Source: Chitinophagaceae bacterium (GTDB taxonomy: Bacteria; Bacteroidota; Bacteroidia; Chitinophagales; Chitinophagaceae). From it: a stretch of DNA of 64,000 nucleotides. The position numbers and the translations under genes are program-made. This document shows, piece by piece, positions 62,764 to 64,000 of this stretch. The DNA lies in assembly GCA_947447465.1 (NCBI GenBank), contig CANFKE010000005.1, positions 1 through 64,000 on the forward strand, written 5' to 3'. The notes under the pieces are model-generated. The model searched no databases. It was not told the DNA's origin and saw only the letters and a program-made list of their open reading frames with translations. The first letter of the stretch is position 1, and every line of letters begins with the position of its first letter.

Positions 62764-64000
62764 TTACATCTTGATCACATCATCTTCGTCTTCTCCCATA
62801 AGGAAGGAAACGGCGTTGTTCTTCTTTTCAATTACCTTATCCATCCACAGTAGTAACGCAGGTAGCAGGGTAAGATTGGTTACCATTGCCAGCAATAAAG
62901 TTATGGAAGTAAGGTAGCCAAGTGACTTTGTGCCGTCAAATTGAGACAATGCAAATACGCCGAAACCCGCTACAAGAATAAGTGATGTATAGATGATGCT
63001 CAATCCTGTATCGCGAATGGTGCGGTGTACAGTATCTGCAATGCTGTCATCATGCTGAGCCAGTTCTTGCTTAAAGTTCACAAGAAAGCGGATAGTAACG
63101 TCGATAGTGATACCTAATGCCACGCTGAATACAAGGACCGTAGATGGTTTGATACGGATACCCATCCAGCCCATCAGACCGGCAGTTATCAACAGCGGAA
63201 CGATGTTCACAATAATAGATATCACCAATATTCTCCATGATCGGAAAACAGCTACCATACAGCCAAAGATGAACAGGAACGCCAGTATCAGGCTATCACG
63301 AAGGCTGTTCACAATAAATTTACTGCCTTCAAGGAAGGTAATACTGGTGCCTGTAAATGTTACTTTATACTTGGTAGAGTCGAAGAGCTTATCAACTTCC
63401 GGCTTTATCTTATCTAGCATTATTGGTAGGCGGTGAGAGCCTATATCCGCCATATTTACACTGATGCGGGCTTTACTCTTAGTGCTATCTACAAATGAGT
63501 GCAACAATTTGGCAAACATACTGCTGTTGTCTCCACCTTTTGTTCGCAGGTAGGGGAGCACGAATGCGGCCTGTATCGGATCTTCTGGAACTTCATAATA
63601 TACAGGGTCTCCTCCGAAATAGGCTTGATTGGCAAATTTGATACCTTCAGTTATTGCCAACGGACGACCAATTTCCGGATAGGTCTCCAGATATTTACAT
63701 AGTTTGTCCATCTTGCCCAGTGTTTCCAGCGATGCGACTCCGTTCTTCTTACGGGTGTCTATCACTATCTGCAATGGCATAATGCCCTTGAAATTATTCT
63801 CTAGGAACTTAAGGTCCAGATATATTTTATCTGATTTCGGTAGGTCATCAACGATGTGTGCATCATTCTTAAGGCGCAATACGCCCCATACCGACATGAC
63901 ACAAACGGCAATGGTGAATCCATAGATCCACATTCTGTGGCTGAATACCCACTTGGTTATCTTTTCCAATACTTTATTGATCCAGCCGCTTTCCAGATAG
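62764..64000 (-). CDS. MMPL/RND-superfamily exporter, C-terminal half (truncated by window edge)
   Basis: Partial: the frame stays open to the edge of the window (about 411 residues here) and the TTG at 63969 is not a true start. The visible part is the second half of an RND/MMPL protein: a transmembrane helix (about 18-40), a periplasmic porter domain (about 45-215), then five transmembrane helices including GIRIKPSTVLVFSVALGITIDVTIRFLVNF. Such proteins export lipids or hydrophobic compounds using proton motive force. Substrate unknown. Confidence 0.88.
   Translation of the reverse strand, partial: YLESGWINKVLEKITKWVFSHRMWIYGFTIAVCVMSVWGVLRLKNDAHIVDDLPKSDKIYLDLKFLENNFKGIMPLQIVIDTRKKNGVASLETLGKMDKLCKYLETYPEIGRPLAITEGIKFANQAYFGGDPVYYEVPEDPIQAAFVLPYLRTKGGDNSSMFAKLLHSFVDSTKSKARISVNMADIGSHRLPIMLDKIKPEVDKLFDSTKYKVTFTGTSITFLEGSKFIVNSLRDSLILAFLFIFGCMVAVFRSWRILVISIIVNIVPLLITAGLMGWMGIRIKPSTVLVFSVALGITIDVTIRFLVNFKQELAQHDDSIADTVHRTIRDTGLSIIYTSLILVAGFGVFALSQFDGTKSLGYLTSITLLLAMVTNLTLLPALLLWMDKVIEKKNNAVSFLMGEDEDDVIKM

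Overview
The window looks like a chromosomal segment of a Bacteroidota bacterium, most likely a Chitinophagales-type organism. Four proteins end in type IX secretion (T9SS) C-terminal sorting domains. Many genes are preceded by the Bacteroidota -7 element TAnnTTTG, with A-rich or no Shine-Dalgarno sequence. Bacteroidota-typical families are present (DUF6089, DUF5916, DUF6992, long-form IspG, 7TM-DISM histidine kinase). I saw no rRNA or tRNA genes, CRISPR array, insertion sequence or phage genes.

Layout. 0.2-7.1 kb: a CbpA-type DnaJ, then on the minus strand an O-antigen-ligase-like protein and a Wzz-like chain-length protein, release factor 1, a hypothetical protein and a Wzx-like flippase. 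7.3-30.3 kb: large secreted proteins (a 1347-aa repeat/PKD protein, a DUF5916 protein, a choice-of-anchor-V protein, a 1284-aa propeller/PKD protein, a 1021-aa BNR-propeller protein) interspersed with nadB, ispG, pckA and a TylF-like methyltransferase. 30.4-45.6 kb: mostly housekeeping genes (dciA-like, tyrS, plsY, prmA, pyk, rlmN) mixed with outer-membrane proteins (DUF6089, a porin-like barrel, a PorE-like OmpA protein), a DUF2130 protein, a GlxA-type regulator divergent from a VOC protein, and a CAP-domain protein. 45.7-49.7 kb: bioA, bioD, a sigma-54 activator and an XRE regulator. 49.7-57.4 kb: a signalling cluster. 57.4-64 kb: an epimerase, TrhO, an NlpE-like protein, DUF1573, a UbiA prenyltransferase, an STM3941-type protein and a truncated MMPL/RND exporter.

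The most unusual locus is 49.9-57.4 kb. A 766-aa fusion of an E1/ThiF-like adenylating domain and a nitroreductase-like domain (Rv1355c family) abuts a GNAT-fold acyltransferase-like gene (stop TAG directly followed by ATG). Co-oriented downstream are a 7TM-DISM histidine kinase, a receiver-kinase hybrid and a single-domain receiver. A further receiver is divergent upstream. My hypothesis is a small-molecule-making enzyme pair with its own sensory relay; it is inferred from domains and gene order only.

A second pattern spans the window. In four genes (dciA-like, prmA, pyk, rlmN) a perfect TAnnTTTG lies exactly four bases before the ATG, and in two more (flippase, ispG) exactly six bases before it. 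This predicts leaderless or nearly leaderless transcripts. Many gene ends carry long perfect inverted repeats that serve as terminators, often for both converging genes.
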